DNA of 64,000 nt from an uncultured Oscillospiraceae bacterium (GTDB taxonomy: Bacteria; Bacillota; Clostridia; Oscillospirales; Acutalibacteraceae): contig URQB01000006.1 of NCBI GenBank assembly GCA_900549825.1, positions 50,825 through 114,824 on the forward strand, written 5' to 3'. How positions within the stretch are numbered: the first letter of the stretch is position 1; each line of letters starts with the position of its first letter. This document shows, one piece after another, positions 63,939-64,000 of this stretch. The translations under genes and the position numbers were made by a program. The notes below the pieces were generated by a model. The model did not search any database, was not told the origin of the DNA, and saw nothing but the letters and a program-made list of their open reading frames with translations.

Positions 63939-64000
63939 TCAAAAGACGCCCTGCTCCATCATGGCCTCAGCCACCCGCTTGAAGCCGGCGATGTTGGCGC
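63939..64000 (-). CDS. gdhA: Glutamate dehydrogenase, C-terminal end only
   Basis: The last 19 codons before the stop read ANIAGFKRVAEAMMEQGVF, the C-terminus of hexameric NADP-type glutamate dehydrogenase (compare the ANIAGFxKVADAM ending of GdhA). The rest lies beyond the right edge. The family call rests on this short but characteristic end. Confidence 0.8.
   Translation of the reverse strand, partial: ANIAGFKRVAEAMMEQGVF

Overview
The window looks like chromosomal DNA of a moderately GC-rich, probably spore-forming, gut-type member of the Clostridia (Firmicutes). The evidence is protein style: PcrA with the long clostridial insertion, YfmF, DUF6809, PerR, and Rrf2/NifS/NifU/CysK. Promoters are sigma-A-like TTGACA-17-TATAAT and Shine-Dalgarno sites are strong AGGAGG-type. 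I cannot name a genus.

Layout, 1-47 kb. Positions 1-522 hold the 5' part of yfmF. A 2448-residue cyclic beta-1,2-glucan synthase-like enzyme follows (731-8077), then a structured intergenic repeat and a divergent DUF6809/XRE pair that share palindromic operators. Next come a TtcA-family PP-loop enzyme, a zinc-ribbon membrane protein and an iscR-nifS-nifU-cysK operon. Positions about 13.9-19.5 kb are a decayed mobilizable element: mobC with a stop, a small broken gene and a serine recombinase reduced to its two ends. The element still carries an intact 1172-residue sortase-anchored surface protein. After it lie an ECF-transporter S component with a long attenuated leader, DUF1893, DUF5054, a cysteine-rich repeat protein with a sigma-K-like promoter, a dead sigma factor, PerR, a QueD-like enzyme, an inositol-phosphatase-like enzyme and an LCAT-like hydrolase. 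A GT2 glycosyltransferase and pcrA come next. The str operon and RNA polymerase genes fill 33.7-46.1 kb in the order tuf, fusA, rpsG, rpsL, rpoC, rpoB by coordinate; all are on the minus strand. Two tRNAs (Thr, Asp) and a tRNA-like element lie upstream of rpoB, where rplJ/rplL would normally be.

Layout, 47.7-63.1 kb. This looks like one regulated accessory system with visibly different codon preference (CTG, GAG, AAG, GGC). A LacI-type repressor sits beside six copies of an AAACGTTT-centred operator, most of them in front of its transcription units. The units encode a circularly permuted phosphoglycerate mutase-like enzyme with a heterodimeric ABC exporter; an iron/phospho-compound-type ABC importer (fused permease, ATPase, lipoprotein) with a 4-TM protein and a HAD hydrolase; a second HAD hydrolase; and a PHP phosphoesterase with a PfkB kinase. 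Most of these enzymes act on phosphate esters, so uptake and processing of a phosphorylated small molecule is the working inference. The window ends in the 3' end of gdhA.

The best candidate for something undescribed is the permuted mutase at 49066-50634 together with its LacI regulon.
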